A stretch of 64,000 bases of DNA, from assembly GCF_030246885.1 (NCBI RefSeq), contig NZ_CP126739.1, positions 1,860,001 to 1,924,000 on the forward strand. Direction: 5' to 3'. Shown here one piece after another: positions 41,425 to 50,084 of the stretch (position 1 is the first letter of the stretch; each line of letters starts with the position of its first letter). The notes under the pieces are model-generated. The model was not told where the DNA came from. It did no database searches and saw only the letters and a program-made list of their open reading frames with translations. Made by a program: the position numbers and the translations under genes. This stretch comes from Microbacterium sp. zg-B185 (GTDB lineage Bacteria; Actinomycetota; Actinomycetes; Actinomycetales; Microbacteriaceae).

Positions 41425-41802
41425 ATGGCAGACCGCAGCTTGCGCGGCATACGACTCGGCGCCCAGAGCTTACAGAGCGAAGAGGGCGTCGTGTTCCATG
41501 AACGCGCACAACACGTTTACCAGTGCACGTCATGCAAACGTGACACCACCCTGACCTTCGCGGTCGACGCGGAGGTCCCCGAGGCCTGGGAATGCCGCAT
41601 CTGCGGCGCTGAGGCCCTGCTTCGCATCGGCGAGGGCACCGCGACCGTCGACCACAGCGAGGACAAGGTCCCGCGCACTCACTGGGACATGCTGCTGGAG
41701 CGTCGCAGCATTCCTGAACTTGAGGAGCTGCTCGAGGAGCGCCTCGCCTTCGTCCGCGCCCGGCGCGGATCCGGCGAAGACGCCACCAAGCTCAGCGCCT
41801 GA
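41425..41802 (+). CDS. rbpA: RNA polymerase-binding protein RbpA
   Basis: A 125-residue actinobacterial RbpA. The core domain has two Cys pairs (YQCTSC, WECRIC), and the C-terminal sigma-interaction domain reads THWDMLLERRSIPELEELLE. It binds the housekeeping sigma factor and stabilises the open promoter complex. ATG at 41425 follows GAGAGGA; TATACC (41394-41399) and TATACA (41400-41405) are candidate -10 boxes. Transcription ends at the hairpin at 41815-41844. Confidence 0.95.
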   Translation: MADRSLRGIRLGAQSLQSEEGVVFHERAQHVYQCTSCKRDTTLTFAVDAEVPEAWECRICGAEALLRIGEGTATVDHSEDKVPRTHWDMLLERRSIPELEELLEERLAFVRARRGSGEDATKLSA

Positions 41803-41805
41803 TCG

Positions 41806-43395
41806 TCAACCCGGAACGCCGGTCCCTGCGGGGGCCGGCGTTTTCGCGTCCCCGGCCGCTCTGCCGCGGCGGAGTGCGGGCCGGCGCGTGAGGACGCCGG
41901 CGACGATCAGCGCGAGCAGGCTCCCCCAGCCGATCACGGTCTTGATGGCCTCCCCCGCGACCACTGCGGGGGTCAGACCGGTCCGCAGGGGGACCTTCGT
42001 GAGCATGTGGCCGGCCTCATCGGCCGCGAGCCCGTCGATGGTCGCCCCGTCAGGGGCGATCACCTGGCTGGTCCCCACGGTGGAGAGGTTGACCACGGAT
42101 CTGCCGGTCTCAATGGCGCGCATGCGGGCGAACGCCAGCTGCTGGAGGTTCTCGTCGGTGCCGCGGAAATCGGCGTTGTTGGTCTGGAACATGTAGACCT
42201 CCGCGCCTGCCTGCGCGCCGTCCCAGATCACGTCGTCGTAGATTACGTCGAAGCAGATCGCGAGCCCCACACCCACGCCGGACAGGTCGAAGAACGGTGC
42301 CGCGGTGCCGGGCGTGTACTCGCGCTGGATGAGTCCGATCAGGTCGGGTGCGAACGGCTCGAAGAACGCCCGGTCCGGCACGTACTCGCCGAACGGCACG
42401 GGATGCCGCTTGTCGTAGATCTGCACGGCGCCTTCGTCTGGCCGCCACAGCATCGACGTGTTGAAGTACTCGCCATCGCGTGCGGTCACCGCCGCGACGA
42501 TCAGCGGTGCGTCGATGCGATCGGAAAGCGCATCCAGGACGTCTGCGGTCTCCGGGTTGGTGATGGGATCGGAATCCACCCCGCCCTCCGGCCAGAGCAG
42601 CACGTCCATCTCCTCTCCGAAGAGCGGAGCCGTGGCTTGCAGTTGCGCGCGAAGCACAGCCCCGGGAGCGCGCTGGTCGAAGTACCCGGTGGGTCCGTTG
42701 CCCTGCACCGCCCCCACGCGCAGCGTTCCTGCCGCCGCGGTCGGGAACTGCGGGACGAGCATCAGCAGCAGGGCGACGATCGCGGTGGGAAGGACCGTCG
42801 CAGGGCTGCGGAAGCGTCCCACCCGCACGTATTCGATGGCGGCCGCGCACAGCAGCACCATCACGAAGCTGAGCCCCGACACGCCCACCCAGGAGGCGAG
42901 GTGCGCCAGCGGGCTGCCGGCCTGCGTGATCCCGATCCTGCCCCAGGGGAATCCGCCGTAGGGCCACGACCCGACGATCTGCTCGCGCAGGGTCCACAGC
43001 CCTGCCACCAGCATCGGCAGCGCGATGAGACGTCCGGCCGGACCGGGCAGCACGCGGGGCAGCCACCGGTATGCCAGCGTGATCGGGATGGCACCGGCGG
43101 CGGTGATCACCGCCTCCAGCATCGCGAGGGCGAGCCACGGCACCGGGCCCAGGTAGCGCATCGTGAAGAGCAGGTTGACCAGGAAGAACGCGGCGCCGAA
43201 GGCGAAGCCGACCAGCGCCGACGCCCAGACTTTGCGCCCGATCATGCCCAGCAGCGCCAGCGCCACAGCGGGGAAGGCCATGGGCCACCAGGCCAGAGCC
43301 GGGAAGGCGAGGGTCAGGAGCAATCCGCCCACGACCGACGTCGCGATCGCCGCCCAGAGGGGCAGCAGCGGGCGCGGGGCAGCGGCGAGTTGCAC
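41806..43395 (-). CDS. lnt: Apolipoprotein N-acyltransferase
   Basis: A 529-residue Lnt with about seven N-terminal membrane helices (to residue 215) and a periplasm-side nitrilase domain (about 220-480). The catalytic triad is visible: Glu in LLWPEGG, Lys in IYDKRHPVPFGEY and Cys in LAICFDVIYDD. It adds the third acyl chain to lipoproteins. Unlike mycobacterial Ppm1, no mannosyltransferase domain is fused. TAGGGT lies 6 nt before the GTG start, a leaderless pattern. Confidence 0.92.
   Translation of the reverse strand: MQLAAAPRPLLPLWAAIATSVVGGLLLTLAFPALAWWPMAFPAVALALLGMIGRKVWASALVGFAFGAAFFLVNLLFTMRYLGPVPWLALAMLEAVITAAGAIPITLAYRWLPRVLPGPAGRLIALPMLVAGLWTLREQIVGSWPYGGFPWGRIGITQAGSPLAHLASWVGVSGLSFVMVLLCAAAIEYVRVGRFRSPATVLPTAIVALLLMLVPQFPTAAAGTLRVGAVQGNGPTGYFDQRAPGAVLRAQLQATAPLFGEEMDVLLWPEGGVDSDPITNPETADVLDALSDRIDAPLIVAAVTARDGEYFNTSMLWRPDEGAVQIYDKRHPVPFGEYVPDRAFFEPFAPDLIGLIQREYTPGTAAPFFDLSGVGVGLAICFDVIYDDVIWDGAQAGAEVYMFQTNNADFRGTDENLQQLAFARMRAIETGRSVVNLSTVGTSQVIAPDGATIDGLAADEAGHMLTKVPLRTGLTPAVVAGEAIKTVIGWGSLLALIVAGVLTRRPALRRGRAAGDAKTPAPAGTGVPG
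41815..41844 (+). terminator. rbpA intrinsic terminator inside the lnt 3' end
   Basis: AACGCCGG (41815-41822) pairs with CCGGCGTT (41835-41842), with inner CCC/GGG pairs, followed by TT. It sits 12 nt after the rbpA stop and inside the last codons of the convergent lnt gene, whose residues PAPAGTG it encodes on the other strand. Confidence 0.85.
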
Positions 43396-43419
43396 GAGAC
43401 AACCCTAAACGGGCACGGC

Positions 43420-45945
43420 TCAGACGGAGCTGTATGCGACGATGCCACGGCGCACGGCATCCAGTGCTTTGCGCGCAGTCGTGGCCAGCGGGGCGTCGGC
43501 GACCAGGGAGAACTGGTCCAGCAGGTCGATGGTCTGCTTCGCCCACCGCACGAAGTCCCCCGCGGCCATGTCCGCCTCGATCAGCACCCGATCAAGCGGC
43601 ATCCCGCGGGCCCACGAGTACATCGCCTCGGCGAGCCCGGTCGCGACGGTCTCCGTGCCGGGGAGGTGATGGTCCTGTTCCAGGTCTTCCAAGCGCTGCC
43701 AGAGCTCCTGCGTCGCGGCCAGCGCGGTGCGGAACGCGCCGCGCGGCAGTCCCCGCTCGCCGGGGCCGGATTCGTCTCGGCGGGGCTCGTAGACCAGGCA
43801 GCACGCCAGCGTGGCCAGGGATGCGGCATCCAGGCCCCGCCAGATGCCGGTGCGCAGCGATTCGGCGATCAGCAGGTCGCGCTCGCCGTAGATGCGTCGC
43901 ATGGTGCTGCCCGCCGGAGTCAGCACCGTCGTGCCGTCGCCGGTCACCTCCACATAGTCCAGCTCCGTCAGCACATCGACCACGCGGTCGAAGATGCGCG
44001 CGACCGTGCCCGTGCGGGTGTCGATCTGCTGCCGCATCTTCTCCACCGACCGCATGAGCTTCCAGTACCGCTCCGCCCAGCGCGCGTGATGCTCCCGGTC
44101 CGGGCACTGATGACAGGGGTGGCGCTGCATGCGGCGGCGCAGGTCCCCGATCTCGCGCTGACGCGCTTCACGCGCGGCGCGTGACGCGTTGGCGTCCTTG
44201 CGGTTCAGCCCCTCCAGATCGCTCAGCTGCCTGCGGATGCCGGAGTACTCGGTGAAGTCGCCCCGATCGCAGGTCATGGCCTTCTGGTAGCCGGCCAGCG
44301 TCTCCTCCGACTCCCGCACCTTGCGGGCGAGGCCGACGACCGCGCGGTCCGCCTGGAACTGCGCGAAAGACGATTCCAGGATCTCGCGCGCCCGTGCCCG
44401 TCCGAACTGGTCGATCAGGTTGACGGCCATGTTGTAGGTCGGGCGGAAGCTGGAGTTGAGCGGGTACGTGCGTCGCGATGCCAGCGCAGCGACCTGCTGG
44501 GGATCCAGGCCCTCGGTCCACTGGATGACCGCGTGGCCTTCCACGTCGATTCCGCGGCGTCCCGCGCGGCCAGTGAGCTGTGTGTACTCCCCCGATGTGA
44601 TCGCGACGCGCGCTTCGCCGTTGAACTTCTCGAGCTTTTCCAGCACGACCGTCCGGGCCGGCATGTTGATGCCCAGCGCGAGGGTCTCGGTGGCGAACAC
44701 CACCTTGACCAGCTTGCGACGGAACAGGTCCTCGACGACCTCCTTGAACGCCGGCAGCAGGCCGGCGTGGTGCGAGGCGATCCCGCGCTCCAGGTTGTCC
44801 AGCCACTCCCAGTAGCCCAGGACGGCAAGGTCCTCATCCAGAAGAGCACGGGTGCGCTCCTCCACGATCGCACGGATCTGGCCGCGCTCCTCCGGACTGG
44901 TCAGTCGCAGGCCGGACCGGCGCACCTGCTGGACCGCCGCGTCGCAACCGACGCGGCTGAAGATGAAGAAGATGGCGGGCAGCAGGTTCGCCCGCTGCAG
45001 GAGCTTGACCACATCGGGGCGGTCGATCCGTTCCATGCGCTGCACGTTGGCCGCGCGCACGGGCCGCTGACCGCCTTTGGCCGGGCGCCGGCCCCCCTGG
45101 TGACGGCCGCCGCCTTCGTACCGACCGCTGTTCTGGGCCGAGCCGCTGCGCATCGAGGACGCGCGGCGATTGTTCTCGAACGTCGGGCCCTTGAACGAGC
45201 GGATGCGCATCAGCTCCTGGTTCACCTGCGCGGTGGCGATCCCGGCGCGGTCGTCGAAGAGTGGGAGCAGGTCGCCGCGGACCAGCACGTGCTGCTCCAG
45301 CGGCACCGGCCGGATCTCGGAGACGATCACCTCGGTGTCCCCGCGCACGGTGTCCAGCCAGTCGCCGAACTCCTCGGCGTTGGACACCGTCGCGCTGAGC
45401 GAGATGAGCCGTACGGCCGGGGGCAGGTGGATGATGATCTCCTCCCACACGGCGCCGCGGAACCGGTCGGCGAGGTAATGGACCTCGTCCATGACGACGT
45501 ACCGCAGGCCCCGCAGCGCGCCGGAGTCGGCATACAGCATGTTGCGCAGCACTTCGGTCGTCATCACCACGATCCGGGCGTTGCCGTTGATGTTGGTGTC
45601 GCCGGTGAGCAGTCCGACCTCGTCGGCGCCGTACACCTCCTGCAGCTCGCGGAACTTCTGATTGGAGAGCGCTTTGATCGGGGTCGTGTAGAACGCCTTG
45701 TCCCCGAATCCGCCGACGGCCGGCTCGCGCATCGCCAGGTGGATCGCGAATTCCCCCACGATCGTCTTGCCTGCTCCGGTCGGCGCCGCCACCAGGACGC
45801 TGCGGCCGTCCTCCAGCGCCTGGCATCCGGCGATCTGAAAGGGGTCCAGCTCGAAGCGCTGCGAGGCGGAGAACTCCGCGGTGATCGGGTGGTCACGGTC
45901 CTTGGCCGCGCGTGCGTAACGCTCTGCGGGGCTCAGCTCCGTCAC
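43420..45945 (-). CDS. helY: Ski2/Mtr4-like DEAD/DEAH helicase (HelY)
   Basis: An 841-residue superfamily 2 helicase: Walker A AAPTGAGKTIVGEFAIH, motif II VVMDEVHYLADRFRG, motif III SLSATVSNAEEFGDW, motif VI TQLTGRAGRRGIDVEG, and a C-terminal DSHCT domain (about 660-841). A Gly/Arg-rich insert (GGRHQGGRRPAKGGQRP) near residue 290 may contact RNA. GTG at 45945 overlaps the tatC stop (GTGA); the longer open frame is antisense to tatC. Probably an RNA helicase in turnover or ribosome assembly. Confidence 0.92.
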   Translation of the reverse strand: MTELSPAERYARAAKDRDHPITAEFSASQRFELDPFQIAGCQALEDGRSVLVAAPTGAGKTIVGEFAIHLAMREPAVGGFGDKAFYTTPIKALSNQKFRELQEVYGADEVGLLTGDTNINGNARIVVMTTEVLRNMLYADSGALRGLRYVVMDEVHYLADRFRGAVWEEIIIHLPPAVRLISLSATVSNAEEFGDWLDTVRGDTEVIVSEIRPVPLEQHVLVRGDLLPLFDDRAGIATAQVNQELMRIRSFKGPTFENNRRASSMRSGSAQNSGRYEGGGRHQGGRRPAKGGQRPVRAANVQRMERIDRPDVVKLLQRANLLPAIFFIFSRVGCDAAVQQVRRSGLRLTSPEERGQIRAIVEERTRALLDEDLAVLGYWEWLDNLERGIASHHAGLLPAFKEVVEDLFRRKLVKVVFATETLALGINMPARTVVLEKLEKFNGEARVAITSGEYTQLTGRAGRRGIDVEGHAVIQWTEGLDPQQVAALASRRTYPLNSSFRPTYNMAVNLIDQFGRARAREILESSFAQFQADRAVVGLARKVRESEETLAGYQKAMTCDRGDFTEYSGIRRQLSDLEGLNRKDANASRAAREARQREIGDLRRRMQRHPCHQCPDREHHARWAERYWKLMRSVEKMRQQIDTRTGTVARIFDRVVDVLTELDYVEVTGDGTTVLTPAGSTMRRIYGERDLLIAESLRTGIWRGLDAASLATLACCLVYEPRRDESGPGERGLPRGAFRTALAATQELWQRLEDLEQDHHLPGTETVATGLAEAMYSWARGMPLDRVLIEADMAAGDFVRWAKQTIDLLDQFSLVADAPLATTARKALDAVRRGIVAYSSV

Positions 45946-46763
45946 GCGAGGGCCTCGGGCGGCAGCAAGCTCGCCTCTCGCTTGGTGCGTCGCCGGTCGA
46001 ACAGCATCGAGACGGCTGCGGCGGCGAAGAAGAGCACGACCAGCATCCCTGCGAGCAGCAGCATGCTCACCACGTCGGCGGCGGGAGTGGCGATCGCGGC
46101 GAAGACGACGGCCACCAGCACCGCAACGCGCCAGCCCTTCAGGATCGCGCGCCCGGTCATCACGCCGGCCAGGTTGAGCGCGACCAGGAACACCGGCAGG
46201 ACGAAGGAGACGCCGACGACGATGAGCAGTTTGAACACGAAGTCGTAGTAGTACGACGCGTCGAAGAACGAGGCGCCGCCGTCGGGCACGAACGAGGCCA
46301 TCAGCTCGACGATGTGCGGCATCACCAGCAGACCGACGTAGCATCCGGCGAAGAACAGCGGGACCGCGGCCGCGACGAAGCCGATCGTGTACCTGATCTC
46401 CTTGCGCGTCAGCCCGGGCATGATGAACGCCCAGAGCTGCCACAGCCACACCGGCGCCGAGATGAGCAGCCCGATCGCGAACGAGATGCGCAGACGCAGA
46501 TCGAACGCGGACGTGACGGTGCTGAACATCAACTCCACCTTCGCGCTTTCACCCGCGGTCTCAGCGATCTCGCGGATGGGAACGGTGATCAGATAGATCA
46601 CGGCATCCGTGATGAAGAATGCGACGACCATGCCCACGATCAGGGCCAGCGCCGCCAGGATGATCCGTTTGCGGAGCTCGACGAGGTGCTGTCCGAGCGA
46701 CATGCGCTTCTCACGCCGGGGTTCGCCGGAGTCGGCGATGCGCGACGGTCCTGCGGTGGCCAC
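45942..46763 (-). CDS. tatC: Twin-arginine translocase subunit TatC
   Basis: A 273-residue TatC with six helices. The N-terminal signature is MSLGQHLVELRKRIILAALA, and FGLLISAPVWLWQLWAFIMP-type sequence (here IGLLISAPVWLWQLWAFIMP) marks the conserved first-cytoplasmic/second-helix region. With TatA it exports folded twin-arginine substrates. GTG at 46763 is 7 nt after the tatA stop. Its stop overlaps helY, so tatA-tatC-helY form one unit. Confidence 0.95.
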   Translation of the reverse strand: MATAGPSRIADSGEPRREKRMSLGQHLVELRKRIILAALALIVGMVVAFFITDAVIYLITVPIREIAETAGESAKVELMFSTVTSAFDLRLRISFAIGLLISAPVWLWQLWAFIMPGLTRKEIRYTIGFVAAAVPLFFAGCYVGLLVMPHIVELMASFVPDGGASFFDASYYYDFVFKLLIVVGVSFVLPVFLVALNLAGVMTGRAILKGWRVAVLVAVVFAAIATPAADVVSMLLLAGMLVVLFFAAAAVSMLFDRRRTKREASLLPPEALA

Positions 46764-46770
46764 GCGCAGG

Positions 46771-47025
46771 TCAGGGCTTGTTATCAGCAGCCCTGCTCGC
46801 GTCAGCGGTGGTCTGCGTGACCGACCCTTCGCTTGCGGGGCTGGCGAGCGACTCCGTCTTGCCAACGGCCGGGTCGTCGTCCTTCATGGCCTTCATCTCG
46901 CCCTTGAACACCCGAGCCGACTGGCCCATGCTCTTGGCCAGTGCGGGCAGCTTCGCGGCACCGAACAGCAGGAGGATGACGGCGAGGATAATCAGGAAGT
47001 GCCATCCTGTGAGACCTTGCAACAT
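46771..47025 (-). CDS. tatA: Twin-arginine translocase subunit TatA
   Basis: An 84-residue TatA: an N-terminal helix (GWHFLIILAVILLLFGAAKL) with the FGxxKLP hinge, then an amphipathic helix (ALAKSMGQSARVFKGEMKAM) and a polar tail. GGAAGGA about 7 nt upstream fixes the ATG. It is the pore-forming component working with TatC. No TatB gene is adjacent, as is usual in Gram-positives, where it may be elsewhere. Confidence 0.95.
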   Translation of the reverse strand: MLQGLTGWHFLIILAVILLLFGAAKLPALAKSMGQSARVFKGEMKAMKDDDPAVGKTESLASPASEGSVTQTTADASRAADNKP

Positions 47026-47105
47026 GTCGAGTCCTTCCGGTTCGTCGCTTCATTCTATCCCGCAGTGCGCGACGGAGCCGCGGTCGCGGGATAGTACGAG
47101 GCATC

Positions 47106-48068
47106 TCAACGGTACTGCACGAGGCCCGCTTCGGCCCACGCCGCGGCCGCGCGGCGCGCGGACTCCGGCTCCAGGATCTCGACAGCTCCGGCACGACGCG
47201 CTGCGAGCCGGCGCAGACTGTGCTCGTCGGCGATGTGCATGGTGGCCGTCGTGACACCGGCCACGGTCTCGAGGGCCGCCCGATCGAGGTACTCGCCGAG
47301 CAGCGGCGCCACGGACTCAGGAAAGCGGATGCGCGCGACGATCTCGCCGGTGCCGGTTTCGAACCAGCCCGGGACCGGGTCGGCGGCGTGCTCGATCGGG
47401 ATGTCGGTCAGCTCCAGCTCGCTGACGCGGTCCAGATGGAACGTGCGCATCGCCTGTCGCAGGTGGCACCATCCCTGCAGATACCACTCCCCCGTGGCGA
47501 TGAGCACCTTCACCGGGTCGACCGTGCGCGGGGTGGGTGCGGCATCCGGCGCCTTGTAGGTGAATGAGACCGCCACGCCGCGCTGCAACGCCTCGGCGAC
47601 CGAATCGCGCACCGCGTCCACGGGGGCAGGAGCAAGGATCACGTCGGCCGGAGTGCTGGACGCGCCGCGCGCCAGCTTGGCGAGCAGGCCAGCGAACAGC
47701 TCGGTGTCCCCGACGCCGGGAATGGCGCGCGCCAGCTGCAGACCGGTCAGCAGCGCCGCCGCCTCACGGGCGGTGAGCTTGGGTGCGCGCTCCAGACCGA
47801 CCGAGTTGGTGATGACGATGATGTCGCGCTCGTCGAGGAGGTCCCAGTCGATGTCGAACAGGTCGTTCGCCATCTGCCAGTACCCGCCGTCACCGGGAAG
47901 CCCGATCACGGTCAGGGTCTCCACCATCGCCCGCATCTGAGCGGGGGTCACGTCGAACTCATCCGCCGCTTCGGCGATCGAGACCTCGCCCTTGCCGATC
48001 AGGTACGGCACCAGCTGCAGCATGAGCGCTGCCCGGTCGGTGGCGATCAGCGGCTTGCGGGTGGTCAT
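47106..48068 (-). CDS. pafC: WYL-domain regulator PafC
   Basis: A 320-residue protein: an N-terminal winged helix (about 10-70; GEVSIAEAADEFDVTPAQMR), a WYL domain about 140-225 (GEWYLQGWCHLRQAMRTFHL) and a WYL C-terminal extension. In mycobacteria PafB and PafC form a heterodimer that activates the LexA-independent DNA-damage response. Its ATG overlaps the pafB stop (ATGA). Confidence 0.9.
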   Translation of the reverse strand: MTTRKPLIATDRAALMLQLVPYLIGKGEVSIAEAADEFDVTPAQMRAMVETLTVIGLPGDGGYWQMANDLFDIDWDLLDERDIIVITNSVGLERAPKLTAREAAALLTGLQLARAIPGVGDTELFAGLLAKLARGASSTPADVILAPAPVDAVRDSVAEALQRGVAVSFTYKAPDAAPTPRTVDPVKVLIATGEWYLQGWCHLRQAMRTFHLDRVSELELTDIPIEHAADPVPGWFETGTGEIVARIRFPESVAPLLGEYLDRAALETVAGVTTATMHIADEHSLRRLAARRAGAVEILEPESARRAAAAWAEAGLVQYR

Positions 48069-49060
48069 GCTGCTCCTCCGTGGATCGCGCGCGTGGCTTC
48101 GAGCCGCCGGAGGACCTGGTCGCGCAGCTCAGCCGGCTGCACGACCCTGACCTCGGGTCCGTAGGAGGCCAGTTCGTCCGCGAACACGTGGATGTCGACG
48201 AACGGCACGAGGATCCCCTGATCCGCCGGAAGCGACCTGCGGCTGAGCCGGAGCGCCGCCTCCGTGCCGGGATTCACCTCGAGGAGGGCGCGACTGCGCG
48301 CGGCCACCTCGTTCAAGCCGGCAAGGGCGCGCTCCCCCGCCCCCTCCCGCAGCGCCGGGTCGAACGTGTCGCGGGTGATGACGACATCCTCGACGATGCG
48401 CCGGAGCAGGAAGGTGCGGTCCGCGCCGACGTCCAGGTCGACTCCGAACACATGCCAGCGCGCCTCGTAGTCCACCAGTGCCAGCGGCTGCACGCGGCGA
48501 GTGCGCGGTGCGGACTCGCCCGGCTTGAGGTACCCGAACGTCACCACGCGTGATTGCTCGATCGCCTGCTGCAGGACTGCGAACGACGGCTCGCGGAGGC
48601 TGATGCGCGGCGAGTAGCCGATGATCGGCTCGTCCACCGCGATTCCGAGCGCGCGGATCTTCCGCAGCCCGCTGCGCGCGTCCGCCGACATCGAGCTTTC
48701 GCTCCACACGCCGCCGGCGAGGTTCAGCAGCGCCAGCTCGGCCGGCGTGAACACGATGTCCTCGGGCAGCTCGTACTCGGCGGTGGGGATGCGGTAGCGG
48801 GCTTCGCGCAGATCGTCGGGGTCCGCCCAGTCGCCGATCGTCTCGATGGGAACGCCGAGACGGCGCAGGGCCTCCTTGTCCCGCTCGAACATCTTCTCGA
48901 GCGCGTCTTTGGACGCCCCGGCCTCGGTCTGCTCCCGATAGCCGGAGACGGAGGTGAGGATGGTGTCCTTCGTCAGTCCCTGCTCGGTCGCCACAAGAGC
49001 GACGACGAGGTTGACGAGGCGCTCCTCAGGAGGATTCTTCGTAGAAGCGTTCGCGGGCAC
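48065..49060 (-). CDS. pafB: WYL-domain regulator PafB
   Basis: A 331-residue protein with the same plan as PafC: a winged helix at about 10-85 (PPEERLVNLVVALVATEQGL), WYL at about 150-225 (VDYEARWHVFGVDL, DRTFLLRRIVEDV) and a C-terminal extension. It partners PafC. TAGGAT lies 7 nt before the GTG start, suggesting a leaderless mRNA that begins the pafB-pafC-tatA-tatC-helY unit. Confidence 0.9.
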   Translation of the reverse strand: MPANASTKNPPEERLVNLVVALVATEQGLTKDTILTSVSGYREQTEAGASKDALEKMFERDKEALRRLGVPIETIGDWADPDDLREARYRIPTAEYELPEDIVFTPAELALLNLAGGVWSESSMSADARSGLRKIRALGIAVDEPIIGYSPRISLREPSFAVLQQAIEQSRVVTFGYLKPGESAPRTRRVQPLALVDYEARWHVFGVDLDVGADRTFLLRRIVEDVVITRDTFDPALREGAGERALAGLNEVAARSRALLEVNPGTEAALRLSRRSLPADQGILVPFVDIHVFADELASYGPEVRVVQPAELRDQVLRRLEATRAIHGGAA

Positions 49061-49093
49061 GAGCCTTATCCTAAGCGTCGGGCCGGTGCGACG

Positions 49094-50059
49094 TCAGCGT
49101 GTGGCGGGCTGGTCCAGCCCCAGAATGTCCACCACGAAGATCAGGGTGGAATCGGCCGGGATCGCTCCCTGCTCCCGATCGCCGTAGCCCTGATCGGGCG
49201 GCACGACCACGAGCACCTGCGAGCCGACGGTCTGACCGCGCAGGGCGTCGGCGAAGCCGGGGATCATCGAGTCCAGAGTGACCGATTGGGGCGAATCGTC
49301 CCAGGTCGTCTCGAAGACGGCGCGATCGTCCCAGGTCAGGCCGGTGTAGTGCACGCGCACCGGCTCGTCGCCGGTGACGACGGCGCCGTCCCCCTTCTTC
49401 AGCGTCTGGACGACCAGGTCGGCCGGCGGATCCGCGTCCGGCACGATCACGCCAGGCCGGCCGTCCGGAGCGCGCACGACCGTGGGGAGCCCGGCGCTGA
49501 AGTTGAACTGGTCCGCCCCGTCCGCCTTGGCCAGATACACCTTGCGAAGGTCGATCACCGCGACGGCGGTCTCCTCGGGGTCCAGTTCCAGGCCGGTGGC
49601 CGTCGCCTCCGAAATGCTGCCCGGCGGGAGCGCGACGACGATCCGGGAGCCCTCGGTCGCACAGATCAGGGCATCCTCGAAGCCGGGGATGACCTCGGTC
49701 CACTGCGAGACCGTGGACACACGCGACAGATCGCCGTCGTACGCGGTCTCGACGACCCGCTCGCCGGTCGCTCCGCTGGTGATGCTGACGTCGATCATGA
49801 TCAGCTGGGAGTCGGTGGTGATCCGATTGCCCTCTCCGACGACCTCGTCCTGCACCGTCACCGCCGAGGCGTGGAAGGGAAGGTACAGGTCGACATCGGG
49901 CGCGTCGTCGGTCGAACCGGACACCGTGATCAGGTCGGTCACCGCCGAGTCGGAGGCGGTCGGCCGGGGGCAGGCGTCCCCGCCCGGCAACAGCGAACAG
50001 CCGACGAGTCCGACGGAGAGGAGTCCGAGGACCGCGAGGGAAGCGGAGATCTTGCGCAC
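49094..50059 (-). CDS. FKBP-type peptidyl-prolyl isomerase lipoprotein, two domains
   Basis: A 321-residue lipoprotein: signal with lipobox LVGC (Cys near 21), a first FKBP-like domain about 55-180 that looks degenerate (WTEVIPGFEDALICATEGSR), and a second, well-conserved domain about 215-315 (VRVHYTGLTWDDRAVFETTW, MIPGFADALRGQTVGSQVLV, PPDQGYGDREQGAIPADSTL). It probably assists folding of exported proteins at the outer membrane face. TAGACT lies 6 nt before the GTG start. Confidence 0.9.
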   Translation of the reverse strand: MRKISASLAVLGLLSVGLVGCSLLPGGDACPRPTASDSAVTDLITVSGSTDDAPDVDLYLPFHASAVTVQDEVVGEGNRITTDSQLIMIDVSITSGATGERVVETAYDGDLSRVSTVSQWTEVIPGFEDALICATEGSRIVVALPPGSISEATATGLELDPEETAVAVIDLRKVYLAKADGADQFNFSAGLPTVVRAPDGRPGVIVPDADPPADLVVQTLKKGDGAVVTGDEPVRVHYTGLTWDDRAVFETTWDDSPQSVTLDSMIPGFADALRGQTVGSQVLVVVPPDQGYGDREQGAIPADSTLIFVVDILGLDQPATR

Positions 50060-50084
50060 CGGAACAGTCTAGGGGCGCACTCGG

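Noticed and set aside
43420..46449. Helicase frame extended to 1009 codons
   Set aside because: The extra N-terminal codons are antisense to tatC. GTG at 45945 overlaps the tatC stop and starts the conserved protein.
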